Source: Ephemerocybe angulata (Eukaryota > Basidiomycota > Agaricomycetes > Agaricales > Psathyrellaceae). From it: a stretch of DNA of 64,000 nt. The translations under genes and the position numbers were made by a program. Under the pieces are notes generated by a model. It had not been told where the DNA came from, did not search any database, and saw only the letters and a program-made list of their open reading frames with translations. Shown piece by piece: positions 36,438 to 48,578 of this stretch. Numbering within the stretch: position 1 is the stretch's first letter; every line of letters starts with the position of its first letter. The stretch spans positions 558,001 through 622,000 of the forward strand of contig JAACJK010000003.1 in the NCBI GenBank assembly GCA_013368325.1. Direction: 5' to 3'.

Positions 36438-36760
36438 ATCATATACAGTGGTGCAGGCACCTTTACATAATGGCGCTAAGCGCCCGGAGTGCATTATTGG
36501 GGCTCGGATGACCGTTCCCAAGCGCGTTACTAAGTCCTATTCCTTTGTAGACACACATACCTACACCCCATACCTACTGAATAATGGAAAATTTGGTCCC
36601 CTCGTAGGTGCAGGGTCACCCCTGCCCGCGACATGGATAGACTTGAATGTTTGTCAGAGAGATGATATCGTGCAGAAAGTCATCCTTTTGGGTCAACAGG
36701 ATCAACAGAAAAAAATCTACAGCAGATTGTTATCGTTTATCATCTGCGCCCTCATGCACA
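36438..36760. other. Intergenic, left of the first MITE
   Basis: This is the 3' region of the carnitine acetyltransferase gene. No gene or repeat recognised. Confidence 0.4.
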
Positions 36761-36769
36761 CATAGCAAC

Positions 36770-37439
36770 GGATAATTCAATTTGGGAACCCCCCTTCCCC
36801 GGGGAATCCCTGGGTTTCTCATTAGCTTATTGAGAAACCCTCTGCCGTCACCTCGGCGGGGTGCCGAACATATCATGATGAAGTCCCGAAGTCCTGTGAA
36901 CGGCGGGGCGCTAATTTCCGAATGCGGAAAGGGCGCGCGGGAAGCCGCCTGCACGCAAAGCTAGGAGAGAAATGGCGCAGCAGTACTTGCCCTATCTGAG
37001 CCAAATTGTACATTTTACACTTTCTCCGCACCCCACACCCAAGTGCAAATTGTTTATTTCACCAATATACTGAGATTGTAGGAAATCCTATGCTGATTAG
37101 ATTAGATTTTAGTACTTGGATCACAGTGCAGATTTGGCACTAATAATCGAGATATTTCTACCCAATGAGCTCAAGATGCATGTAGCTACATTTGAGAAGG
37201 CTAAGCACGCTCAAATCTACGGATTTCCTGGCTTTAAACACTGCTGAGGGAGGAATCCGTGACATGGCCGACTCCGCATCAAGAGCGCCTTCCCGCTCAT
37301 CAGGCGCTGACCATCACCGTTCCGGACCATCCACGGCCGACTTCGTCAAGCTTTGCCAAACAAAAATCCATCAATTGTGCTAAAAGTCGCATCAAACGGA
37401 GGTTTTAGGGGGAAGGGGGGTTCCTCAATTGAATTATCC
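36770..37439. mobile_element. 670-bp MITE with 31-bp TIRs and 9-bp target duplication
   Basis: The left end (36770) begins GGATAATTCAATTTGGGAAC and runs on as CCCCCTTCCCC. The right end (to 37439) is its inverted copy with about two mismatches in 31 bases. CATAGCAAC stands directly outside both ends (36761-36769 and 37440-37448), a perfect 9-bp target-site duplication. No transposase frame lies inside, so it is non-autonomous. Nine-base duplications fit Mutator-like elements, but the superfamily is not proven. Confidence 0.85.
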
Positions 37440-37526
37440 CATAGCAACCAACCACTCATCCAATGACATCCATAGACTTGAGCTCGCTCACGACCAATGC
37501 TCGTGTCGACAGGTCCGGACTATATA

Positions 37527-38275
37527 CAGGCTCCTAGAACCAGCCGGGCTATCGTGAATCTCGCAATCCTATGGTCGCGCAGGACAATGTTTGGTCAATA
37601 CAAATATTTGGAACGAACAAACAAAACTAACGGGCTCGAAACACGATAGACCGGCTGGCAAAAATGTCAGGCCGAGATCACCGAGCTCTGATCCTCGCGC
37701 GAATTCTCCTGCGTTATCAGTGAGCGATTATCTGTGCTCGAGGACTGATAGGACCGTAGCCCTACTATTTCGTACCGGAATTTGGACAGAAATGCATATT
37801 ATATCATTCTATAGCCAACCAGCTTCATGAAATCTGTTGTGAAAGCATTGGACACCACCTCATACCTTAGAACAGAGCAGTACGGTATATGAACAGCAGT
37901 ATTTGACACTTTTTAGAGGATATCGTGCAGAAGCTCTGACGTGGTAAGATTAGAACTACTGGAAAGACATGAAATGAGCATATCTTGACCCTGCACACAC
38001 AGTAAGGCATATATTAATGTACAGGACGGGTGTAGGGAGCATCTATAGCTTTATCAGTCCTCGAGCACAGATAATCGCTCACTGATAACGCAGGAGAATT
38101 CGCGCGAGGATCAGAGCTCGGTGATCTCGGCCTGACATTTTTGCCAGCCGGTCTATCGTGTTTCGAGCCCGTTAGTTTTGTTTGTTCGTTCCAAATATTT
38201 GTATTGACCAAACATTGTCCTGCGCGACCATAGGATTGCGAGATTCACGATAGCCCGGCTGGTTCTAGGAGCCTG
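37527..38275. mobile_element. 749-bp foldback-type MITE with identical 224-bp inverted arms
   Basis: Arms 37527-37750 and 38052-38275 are inverted copies; I found no difference in a base-by-base reading. They flank a 301-bp unique centre. The ends begin CAGGCTCCTAG. GACTATATA stands outside on both sides (37518-37526 and 38276-38284), a 9-bp target-site duplication. The centre encodes nothing recognisable. Long identical arms plus an intact duplication indicate recent insertion by a Mutator-like or foldback element. Confidence 0.88.
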
Positions 38276-38284
38276 GACTATATA

Positions 38285-40968
38285 CATCATGCTTCTCCTC
38301 TTCCGTCTCGGAAAGTGTGCCTCGGGACGTCGCAGTCTATACATACTCACTTCCTCTAGGCTCTATGGCTGGCACACTGCAGGAGTCTGGAGTCTGGACC
38401 CGGCACGTTCTTCTGTCAGATTACGACCGTGCAGAATCACACACATGTAGACCCTGCTGTCTCTATAAGTATCTCACGCATTCATCAATCCTGAGAGCTC
38501 TGTGCCTCCTCCTGGATCTAGAATGTAGCCCCGGAAACCTGAAGGTGGTCAGATCGAGGTTTACCCTATCAGGCAGGCGACGCCGATAGTTTGATGGAAC
38601 GCGTCCAAGCAAACGCGTCGTTAAATGCATCACATGACTCGGTCATCAGGCGCCTGGGCGCTCAAATCAAGTTGAGGGCGCCTAGCAGGTCTTACCATGA
38701 GGCCCAACAGCGTAACTACGCTATTCGGCTGCGTGAATCTCGTACAAGGTGACGGGAAGAGTATTAACCAGTGGAGGGAAGTGGATTCCCAAAATCCTTT
38801 CATTTCCGTTTGATCTTCAGTTGCTACAAACTGCGGAAACAAGGCGAGGTGGAAAGGAAGCATGGGGTTTTCTCTGATAACCCCAAGACAGAACTCAGAC
38901 GACGAGCAGTATCCTTCCCGTTACTATATTGAGATACATTACTCATCCATGGTCATACCGCGCGACCACTCCGACACCAGCGCCCAAGCTGCGCCCCGGC
39001 AGCAAAATGAATGAAAGTGCGATGGAAATGGGAAATATCCATCTCTCCTTTCCTTCTGCGATTCTGGGGATCCTATTTATCATACTCCCTAAGCTCGGGT
39101 ACTCGTCACACATACCACTGGTAATTCAAAGGCCAATTGAATGTATACCAAGTTCATGATGCGAATACGACTACGTACTTGAGTATGCCAATAGCAATAC
39201 TGTAACCTCCGAGTCAGATCATTGAGATAAGGGCACCTAAAGCAAGATCACAGTCGAAGGCTAAATATTAGTCTCCGTTGATAGGACCTTCTTGAAATGG
39301 GGATTTGGGCCCACCATCCGGCGTGAATAACGATGTCATGGATGCACAACCACGTTAGACATGTTCCATTCCCCTGGAAGAAGGTCCGTCTCCTTCTGTG
39401 ACCCGGAAACCCGGGTAGGCCGACCGGGCATTCGACCCCTTGCGAGACGGACTTTGAGCACGTTTGCTCTGGCAACATTTAGTCGCCTAGCCCTCAAAAC
39501 AGATCAGGTTTTGGTGCGTATCGTTCGGACAAGGGCTACATCGGTATGGAGAAGCGAGCGCCTATCAGCGCGGCTTCGCTTGACGATGACCAGGGCCGGA
39601 CTGGGGATGGATGTCACTTTCCCTCAGCCTGACTGACGGTCCTAAGCCATTCCACCGACGAGATATCTGTCCACCACACCGATGAGAGCATGCTGTAAGA
39701 GAGAGGCTTCTTTGCTCTTTTGATACGGTTTTAAATGTTCGCAGCAAGTAGCATCCGACACCTCGGCCATGACGCCTGAGATCGAGAGGAAAAATGCGTT
39801 GGTGTGTAGTAAGCACGATACGTATAGGTCGTAGAGAGGACGAGCGCACGAACGATAGATGTGGATTGACGTACGGCATGCTGCGATATACCAGGGATGG
39901 CTAGTACACGGTAGTCAGTGGCCTGTAATCCCCTAGTTTTATCCTGGGTGAGCGAGACTCGGCGGTCGTAAGGCGGATGGATGGGGTGCTTTTTGTGGCG
40001 ACCGGATACCCGCCTTCATCACAAGGTTTCTCCGATCTGTGGTAGTGTCACTTGACGGTCTCGATATGGCAACAGGAGTAAGCTTCATCGAGTCAAGGTT
40101 AGCCAATGAGTGCTGGGTGAGCTTCATGATCAAGTGCTGTGCCTGCCTCCCCATAGTACTTATCTGAATCAGAGCGTGTGATACGGAGTGACCAAGCTCC
40201 TCCTTGCGATATCACTGGCCAGAGTGGACATAGTTCGTTCCAGTGATGGTGGCAGAAGTGGAATTTGGCCGGTGGAGGCCCTGAAGGGAGATAGACTGCC
40301 TGATCGACTGGACATTAATGACCATCCGGGAAATAAGGTAGACACTGACAATGAAATAAATGAGATCCATTACGCGACCCTGTTGGCGACCGGGGGAGGG
40401 CTATCGCCCTGTATTTAGAGATAGAAGCTGGACAAGCCGAACGGAAGACAAGCGTCTGAGGGATGTCTGATGGTTTCGACAAACATCGCTTTGATATTTA
40501 CTGGCTTCGCAGGCACTGAGTGCTGACGGGGGCATTGCAACTGTGCTTTTGTGTAGGCTGATGTCCATGCGGTGAGAGCGGATACATTCCAATTACGGTC
40601 GACGAAGCAAGCCTGAGCAAGATCATCACACTCGTAAGCACAGATCTTTGTGGGCTCCAGGATAACTGGGGCAAAAGCACGAGCCATTAGCGGGAATGTT
40701 TACAGGACAGAGAGCCAAAGAGACATGCCGGGTGTGTGATTGGTGACAAGTATCCACGCCGCAATCCGACAAGACTACCAGGAGGGAGGGGCCCGGCCTG
40801 AATGGGGAACGCCAAATGAATTCCAGTGCGCAAGAGGGCCATGAGAAAAGATCGATATCTCTGGTCTGAGAGCACAGCATGTCCGTTATATCTAGCTCGA
40901 CCGACACATCAGACCGCGCAACTGCCAGCTAAGGTCCTCCTCCGAATCGCACGCAGGCTCCCCAGTCC
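38285..40968. other. Long gene-poor stretch, about 2.7 kb
   Basis: This lies between the foldback element and the first transcription factor. Many short frames occur on both strands, none longer than about 105 codons, without family motifs or coherent splicing. It may hold decayed transposon sequence, but no terminal repeat was recognised. Confidence 0.4.
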
Positions 40969-43900
40969 ATGGCGTCAATGCCTGCACCCGACGACCAGCG
41001 ACCCTTGAAGAGGCAGCGGAATGCGCACGAGCTTCCACCGGCGGGGCAGGTGATAGACCACATTTTCATAGCGGACGGAGTAGCTTCTGGGAAGAAAGCG
41101 GGGGTAAAGAAGGTGCGTCGCCACAGGTTCTGCCTGGTTTTTAGCATTCTGACAGGTTCCCCAAGACACCTCTTTCTTGCTGCGAATGCCGTCGGTGAGC
41201 CCCATTTTTGACTTCTGCGGCTAGACTGGGTGTGCTGAAGGTCGCGGTACAGGTTAAAGCTCAAGGTTCGTTGATCTTGCTCCTGACCAATCCATGTGAA
41301 GCTGAAACGCACTTGAAAAGTGTGATCGCAATTTCCCTTGCGCGTCATGTAAAGTGAGCTCCCTTTTCTCCTCCCTTCGTCCCGGCAACGCTGAAGAGGC
41401 TTCATTAGAAACGAGGATGTGCAGAAATCTGTCCAGAAGGTAAACTTCATCAACCTTATCCCACCAACAATGTCGCTTATGCTCCCGCGGATAGGTGTGC
41501 TTGTGTCAGGGAAGGGAACGAGGTTCATCCTTGCAAACACCGAACAGCTGCACGGAAAGATCCATGAAATGAGCGAGCGGATTCGCGTTCTCGAAGATGC
41601 TCTGGGGAACGTTAACAGGAAGTATGAAAGTCACATCCGAAGGTGCTCGAGTCATAACGACCAGCTTTCAATGGAGGACGAGGAAGACGACGGCATTCCT
41701 GCTCATCCCTTGCTTCAGCCGGAACTGTTAAACGTCAAGAGCACGATGGGCCTCTACTCTGGCGGCGGGTCAGGCCCGACTGGTGGTAATGGCCACAAGC
41801 AATCCCCAGGGCCCTCGGGTCACAGACTGAACGGCCATCCGATGGATGTTGATCACCCTTCTTCTGAACGAGGGCGTGCTTCTAGCGAGGATACCGTCAC
41901 GGTACCAGAAGCGCACCCAAGAGAGCAGGTATGTCCTCCCGAATAACTACACTTCCGAACCCCTTGGGTCCTGACAATCATTCCCCTTTCCATAGCGATT
42001 CTACAACGGTGATACGTCTAGATTCGGTGGTTCTTCTCCTCAACTTGGCCTCTCAGCACAGGTAGCTCGGTTTAGCGAAGCCTTCCCAGTGTCTTCCCCG
42101 CTTCTGGCATACTCTCCCGAGCCTGACCCTCAGAACCCTCGCCGAAAGGACGACTATCGCAATTTAGCGCTGCGGGAGTATATTCGAGGGCAATTACCTC
42201 GGAAGGAGGAGACCGAATATCTCTGGGAACAGGCAAGACGAAACGCTTTGTGGCAGTGAGTTACTCTTCATTGACGTGCTCCGCTTTTTTGGCCAATCTT
42301 TCTCAACAGGTATAATCCACATTCTTCCCCGACGTTCTTCCCGACCCTGATCAACCACGTGTACACGTCGAGCATTACTGAGCTCTGCACACGAAGATTG
42401 GCCCTCCTTCTTATGATTCTAGCCGTTGGCTGCCATGTCGACCTCAATGAGCGTTCTGGAGCGATCGCCAACGGCCCCCAGGATCTCGAGCGGAAGACCC
42501 AGCTCGCTGAGCACTACCACCAGCTCGGGAGGGCGTCTCTCTGCGAAATCCCAATCATGGAGGAAACAAATGTTGACGTGATACTCGCATTGTTTTGGGA
42601 AACGTGGTACCTGCTCGTATTCTCTGACCGAAAGAAGGCGTCTGGGTATGCCTGGGGGATCATGGGGTTAACAGTAAAACTGGCCCAAAGTGTACGTCGT
42701 GCTTCCCTCTTCTCGACCATGTGAGAAAGGCTAACAGGAACCCCTAGATCGGTCTTCGTAAGTTAAAGATAAGGATAGTGATGTGAGCCTGATTCTTACT
42801 ATATTCGCATTACAGATCGCAATAGCGGGAAGGCGAAAGTCATCCCCGAAGAAGTCGATAAGCGTCGCACCCTTTTCTGGGAATTGCTGCATCTTGATGC
42901 TCGGCTGGTAGGTTTCATGTTTCTGGTGGCAAACCCACGGATCTGAATGCCTTTTTGTAGTCGCTCTCGCTCGGAAGACCGCCGTCCCTGTCGATTACTC
43001 ATGCCGACTCTCCGAGACCGACTTACTGCCCAGACGAAGGCTCCAATCCATCGAATAGTCTGCACTTGTGTAAGCTTCTTTTTCTTGTACTGTGCATTGG
43101 GATCCTCTCTCATGGCCCACAGATCAAGAATGGAACCATTCTTTCTATATTTACTGTCTGTCCCCTGTCCTGGAAGCCGTCGCACAGAACAAGTTGGACA
43201 TCTCAACTGTCCTGGACCTCGATCGCCGCGTTCGCGACTTCCCAATTCCCGATGCTTTGAGAATTCGAACAGGGTATGAATCGAGGGGTTTGTTAATGCA
43301 GAAAGGCGCCATCTCTACCGCTCTGGAAGCAGGTAGGTAGTCCATTCTATTTTTCTTTACCACGATGATGCGCTGACACCTACCTCAGTCTTACTCCAGC
43401 TTCATCGAACGTTCTTCATCAAAGCAGTCAGTGGGTTCGATGAAGCTTTCAACCGACAGCACCGATATGCTCCGTCTGTCGTTGCTGTGTTCCTGAGCGC
43501 ATCTCGTATGATAGCTGCAGTTCAGGATCTTTATAAATGGGAACCCAGAGTCACATCGCGGATACTCGGTTTCTGGAGCAATGCCTTCTCGTCTGTCGTA
43601 AGCACTATCTCGGTGGCCGGCCATGTACGAGAAAGCTTACGCATCTACAGGTTGCTCTGTCTCTTTTGGTCTGTCGGGCCCCTTTCACCTGCCTTACACC
43701 AGCAGCACTCCAAGAGTTGGAACGCGCCCGTACCCTTTTCCGGACTGCGAAAGACGAATGCCCCCGAGCTATGCAGGTTCTTGTAAGTGCGTCTTTCAAG
43801 GAACAAAACGTCGAACTGACGCCAGGTACCTAGCCAATTATGGAGTCGATGATCGACAAGGCTAACGACACCTACAATCGCTGGCTGAACGGACACGAAA

Positions 43901-44493
43901 TTCCTACCTTGATCCTTCGTCATACAAATGACAATAACCAGCAAGGATATTCTCAGCAGCCACCAGCTGATCCATTCGCTCCAGCCCACCCGAGCCTGGA
44001 CCAATGTATCGCGGAGGTGCACGAGCGTGCCAAAATCCTGTTCCCACTCCGAAAACCTTGCATGTGCTCGGCGGCTGTTTGGAAACACTGTCCTCCTTCG
44101 CACTCCTGGGCACCACCCCCAAGTGTATCGGGAGACCAGCCCGTCCTGCCGCCCGAGGCCCCGGTGCTAAATACGAATGGTACTTTCAACAATGGCACGC
44201 ACGGTGGGTCGCATTCGAATGGGGGATATTATCGCCACGACCAACAGCAGAGTTACGGCGCTCACTCACAAGCTCATAATTACTCAACGGCGCCGAAAGG
44301 TATGCCGTCAGCTTGGGGCGAAGGGTTGTATTCTCGGAATGTTCTCCCAAGCGATAGCCCTGCTCTTCCTCTTCCACCTCCTATCTCGACCACCCTTTCG
44401 CCCTCATCCAAGATGGCCGTTGTGGATACCCTTAACTTCGACCTCGGCGCGATAAACTCCAGCTCGGAGCAGAACTGGATGGCCTTTTTCTGA
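40969..44493 (+). CDS. Zn(II)2Cys6 transcription factor, first of a tandem pair
   Basis: The N-terminal exon is 40969-41112 (MASMPAPDDQRPLKRQRNAH). The zinc cluster is then spread over four tiny exons, 41166-41194, 41253-41265, 41321-41353 and 41409-41439. Joined, they give SCCECRRLKLK, CDRNFPCASC and KKRGCAEICPEG, which have the spacing of a fungal Zn2Cys6 finger. A linker and coiled coil (ILANTEQLHGKIHEMSERIR) follow, then the fungal transcription-factor regulatory domain. Its marks include RRLALLLMILAVGCHVDLNE, SDRKKASGYAWGIMGL, RRTLFWELLHLDARLSLSLG and QHRYAPSVVAVFLSAS. The C-terminus is Asn/Gln/Ser-rich and ends NSSSEQNWMAFF. Targets are unknown. It is clearly paralogous to the next gene, with matching introns. 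Confidence 0.88.
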
Positions 44494-45319
44494 TTCGTAA
44501 CGGTGACTTCTTGATGCACCTTATACCTATTCGTCGTATTCGTTCGAGACTCGATTCACATTGTATTTTATCGCATTTCGGAGAGTCACTTTCGCACATA
44601 TTTTTTGCCATAACGTGCGCCCTCCCTCTGACTTCACTGTCCCCTCTGCTCCCCTCTGTCTCCATTTGAGCACCGAGACCATCCGAGAGTTGCGGACATG
44701 TTATTTTGCTTCCGTGCAGGGTCCCAGTGTTTTGGAAATCCACAACTTTGATCGCCTAAAAAAAGCTTGGCTCCTGCGGCTCGCGCGAATGTGGTTGCGT
44801 GGACCACGTCACTCGTTTACCCTCGGCGGTAGTCTGCGATTCATTCAAAGTGTTCAACGACGTTTTTTTTTTTCTCAACGAACGAGAACGGGCAGGGCCT
44901 CCTGTAGAGAAATCGGGCAGACATATGTGATCCTCACGGTGTATGATGGACCGTATCGGCGGGTCCTGGTCATCGCCCAACCGGATCGATTCTTTCGCAC
45001 CCAAATGCAAAGATCAGAAAAAGAAGGTTATCATCCTGAATATAAGCGCCAAGAAGCCTGAATCTCCGATGAATAAGGTCATTCTTGCCTGGAACCTGCT
45101 GCACGCCTCTTCTTCCCCCCGCAAGTCACGGGTTCATCCTCCGAGGGGCGACGGTCATCCATTCTGAGTGCTATCCTTCCACTGAACCAACCTCTTTCTG
45201 CTTTCTCTACCTAGGCTAAGCATTGACACCCCCAGGCCGGCGCCATATATCGCTCAGAACTGTCCCCACCACCCACATTCCCAAAGGTGTCCACAGTGCG
45301 GGGCTTGGATACCCCCGAC
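44494..45319. other. Spacer between the tandem transcription factors
   Basis: About 0.8 kb. The frame at 44561-45061 is unspliced, without motifs, and opposed by other frames. No gene supported. Confidence 0.45.
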
Positions 45320-48300
45320 ATGTTCGGAGGTTCTCAGAATTATGGGCTCACTGCGAACGACCCGGCAGAGGGCCAGGCGCGGCCAGCAAAGCGACCTCGC
45401 AATCTCTCGGGACCCACTGACCACACCTATCGGGAGGCGGGGTTAATGCCAGCGACAGACTCGCAGGATGCGCAGATGCCACCTCCGCCGGTGGCTGCTT
45501 CGACCAGTAGCGCCGAGGCCCACCCCTCGCCCAGGGCCGCTGGGAGCACGAAACCGCGGGGCGGCGATGATAAGAACAACAGGAAGTTGTCGTGCAAGGA
45601 GTGCAGGAGGTCAGTCACAGCACGTTCTTATTGGAATGACAGGCTGCTCATACTCGATACTTAGGCTGAAGCTGAAGGCAAGTGGCAGTGAAAATATCAA
45701 CTTGCTCTGCAGAGTTTAATCCTCTTTGGCCTCGGTCAGTGCGATCGTATCTTCCCGTGCCAGGTATGTCCATTATCTTGCAATTTTTATGCTCGCTCAC
45801 CCCTGTGCAATAGTCTTGCGTCAAGAGGGGCTGTGGTAGTCTCTGCCCAGAAGGTCGGTCGCATTGCACTCCACCTATTACCCTGTGCCAATATATCCAT
45901 AGGCGCTTTGACCTCTGGCCGAGGTAGCCGGTAAGTAATAGCCCCTTCCCACCTTATTAATTACTCATTCCCATGTCCCCAGTTTCATCCTGGCTAATAC
46001 CGAGCAACTGCACGAGAAGATCGCACAGCTCAGTGAACGAGTTCGGCAATTGGAGGATGGATTGCAAACTGTACAGTCACAAGTATCGAATCAGCCTCAC
46101 CCCCTACTCGCTGCGGAACTCCTCAAGATTAAGACGTCCCAAGAGCTCTACGGCGGACCGCAGTCGACCCCCTCCACGTCGCAGGATGCAGGGCCTTCGA
46201 GGGACGAAAGACTACGAGAGTCAGTCGTCGCACTTTCGATAGATGGTCGTTCTGAGTCTGGTGCATCAAGTAGTCGGATGGAGGTCGACCAACCCTCTCC
46301 AACTCTCGAAGTTCCTCCAGACATTCTGCAATTGAGTGCGACGTTCCCATTCCCCTGGTGCCTGGACCTCAAGATACGCAAACGGATCAGAGAGGCTCTC
46401 CCTCCCCGGGAGGAGGCCCAGGTCATCTGCGAAGAAGCTCGCAAGAATGCTCTTTGGCAGTAAATGTTCACGCCTCCTCTCATCCATTTCATCAGCTGAT
46501 ATCACGATACAGATACAATTTAGACTCGTCTGAAACGTTCATCCCCAACCTTCTACACTACTGCTACACGACCCCGATTGAGAACCTGAGTCCAAGACGT
46601 CTAGCGCTCCTGCTGATGGTCCTGTCGATCGGGTCACTTGTGGATCTCAATCGTCCTCTGGGATCACTGCATGGCGAGGCGTACCACCATTTGGCCCGAG
46701 CAGCCGTGTGCGAGATCCCCCTCATGGAAGAGCCTGACTTCGATGTTCTTCATGCACTGGTGCGTTGCGTCTGGTCTGCGGTGCCTTTAAGCCTTCTGAC
46801 TTTGATTCATCCAGTTTCTCATGCTATGGTATCACCTAATCTTCTCGGACAACAATAAGGCGGTCGGATATGCCTGGAATTTAATGGGATTCGTTGCTAA
46901 ACTAGCTCAGGGGGTGGGTTACTCCTTACATTCTTCTTCCTCGCGCTCTAATGGGAGCTGATTGCGTACCTCGTCTCACAGCTGGGTTTGCGTATGTATT
47001 TTTAGCTTCCTTGACACATTACCGCGGCGTCGCTGACGATGCTTCCAGATCGTGAGGCTCCTCGCGCTAAACTTCTCCCCGAAGAGCACGAAAAGAGGAG
47101 AGCCGTGTTCTGGGAACTACTCAATATGGACTGTCGCATGGTACGTTTTTCTCTCAGAGCCTTTTGGTTTCCCCTAACACAGATCACAACAGAGCCTTTC
47201 GCTTGGGAGGCCACCATCAATAAACCTCGCACATGTTGATGTGAAGCCACCGACTTACGTTGGACCCGGAATCTATGCACCACGGGAAGAGATTATTTGT
47301 GAGTATCTGAAGTCCATACCTCGAGACATTCTTCTAATGCTCTGGGATAGACCACGAATGGAAGACCGGTTTCTTTATTAAATGTCTTTCACCTGCGCTG
47401 GAGGCCATGGTGGCCACCGATCCGATTCCTTATCTGCGAATCCTGGAGCTTGACAGGGTTGCACGCGATTACGAGGTGCCTCCCATGCTGGATTCCACGA
47501 AAACTTCAAATTCTCCCAGTCGGTCTCTCGCCACGCAGAGAGCGCTGGTATCTACGGGCCGTGAAATAGGTATGTCATAATCTGTTTCCTGGACGAATCA
47601 GAAGCTGACGCATTTGTCCCATTGAAAGCCCTTCTGCAGTTGCACCGAAAATACTTCACTCGGGCGATGAGTGAATCCAATACCTTCGACCTTCAGCACA
47701 AATACGCACCTTCTGTCGTCGCGACCTTCCTGTCCGCCTCGTCGCTGATCTCTGCGGTCGACGGGCTCTTCACCCAGGAGCAGCAGCTGAGCGTCCGCTT
47801 CCTGCACTTCTGGTTCAATTCATTCTCCGCAGCGGTACGTTTTCATCGATCTCTCTAAGATTGTAATGAAGTTATTTATACTGATCTCGTTGGTATCTCG
47901 GGATGTCAATAGGTGACACTCTCCTTACTCATCTCGCGGGCACCGTCAACGCCGCTTGCCAAACATGCTTTGCAGAGTTTGGAGAGAGCATGTCAACTAT
48001 TCCGCCGCTCTGCGACCGTCCTCCCGTTCTGCTCCAAGGCCCTGGTAAGAGCACAATCTACAGCGAGCACTCGCCGGATTCTGACGATCATCGTCTACTA
48101 GCCCGTTATCCAGAAACTGGCAGATAGGTCTCAAAAGGCCCTGATGCAATCAGCCTCACAGTTCAAGTCCCTCGACAAACCCTCGGCCGGGTACTCGCAC
48201 GAACGCCGCTCGCTTCCCCAGCCCTTCGAACAGGCTCACGAGGTCCTCGCGTCCTGGGTGGAATCCGCCTCACGGGCGTCCTCTTCGCACGGCTTCGGGC

Positions 48301-48578
48301 CTTCCGATATTCTGAACCATGGGGAAGGCAGCAGCTCGGGTCCCTCGCAGGACTACAGTCCTCTGGAGACGGAGGCATGGCTCCCCGATATCTACCGGTT
48401 CTCCAGCGTGGGGTTGGGGCTTGAAGATCGGTACCAGATCGCCATTCCCCAACCGCCGACGGCGACGCCGTTTGTGCCTTCCTTGCCAAGGGTTGCGGAG
48501 ACGAAGGATTATAATTTCGATTATGGGGACCTTAGTGTGGGGCTCGTGGAGGAGACCAGCTATATGGCCTGGTTCTAG
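45320..48578 (+). CDS. Zn(II)2Cys6 transcription factor, second of a tandem pair
   Basis: The ATG is at 45320 (MFGGSQNYGLTANDP). Exon 1 runs to 45609 and ends KLSCKECRR. Then come a 13-nt microexon (45665-45677, RLKLK), a 24-nt exon (45740-45763, CDRIFPCQ) and a 40-nt exon (45814-45853, SCVKRGCGSLCPEG). Together these make a standard Zn2Cys6 finger. The intron after the microexon starts GC (GCAAGT), a GC-AG intron. Next come GALTSGRGSRFILANTEQL and the coiled coil. The regulatory domain follows (RRLALLLMVLSIGSLVDLNR, FWELLNMDCRMSLSLGRPPS, QHKYAPSVVATFLSASSLIS), and the C-terminus ends ETSYMAWF. Its central domain resembles the upstream paralogue closely. Both proteins end in an aromatic MAW/F-F motif, possibly an activation tail. 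Confidence 0.9.

Noticed and set aside
38285..40968. Search for a transposase or reverse transcriptase in the gene-poor stretch
   Set aside because: No frame longer than about 105 codons and no catalytic motif (DDE, YADD, HHCC) was found.
44561..45061. 166-codon frame between the two transcription factors
   Set aside because: It has no motif, is opposed by frames on the other strand, and is unspliced in a genome where genes of this size normally have introns.
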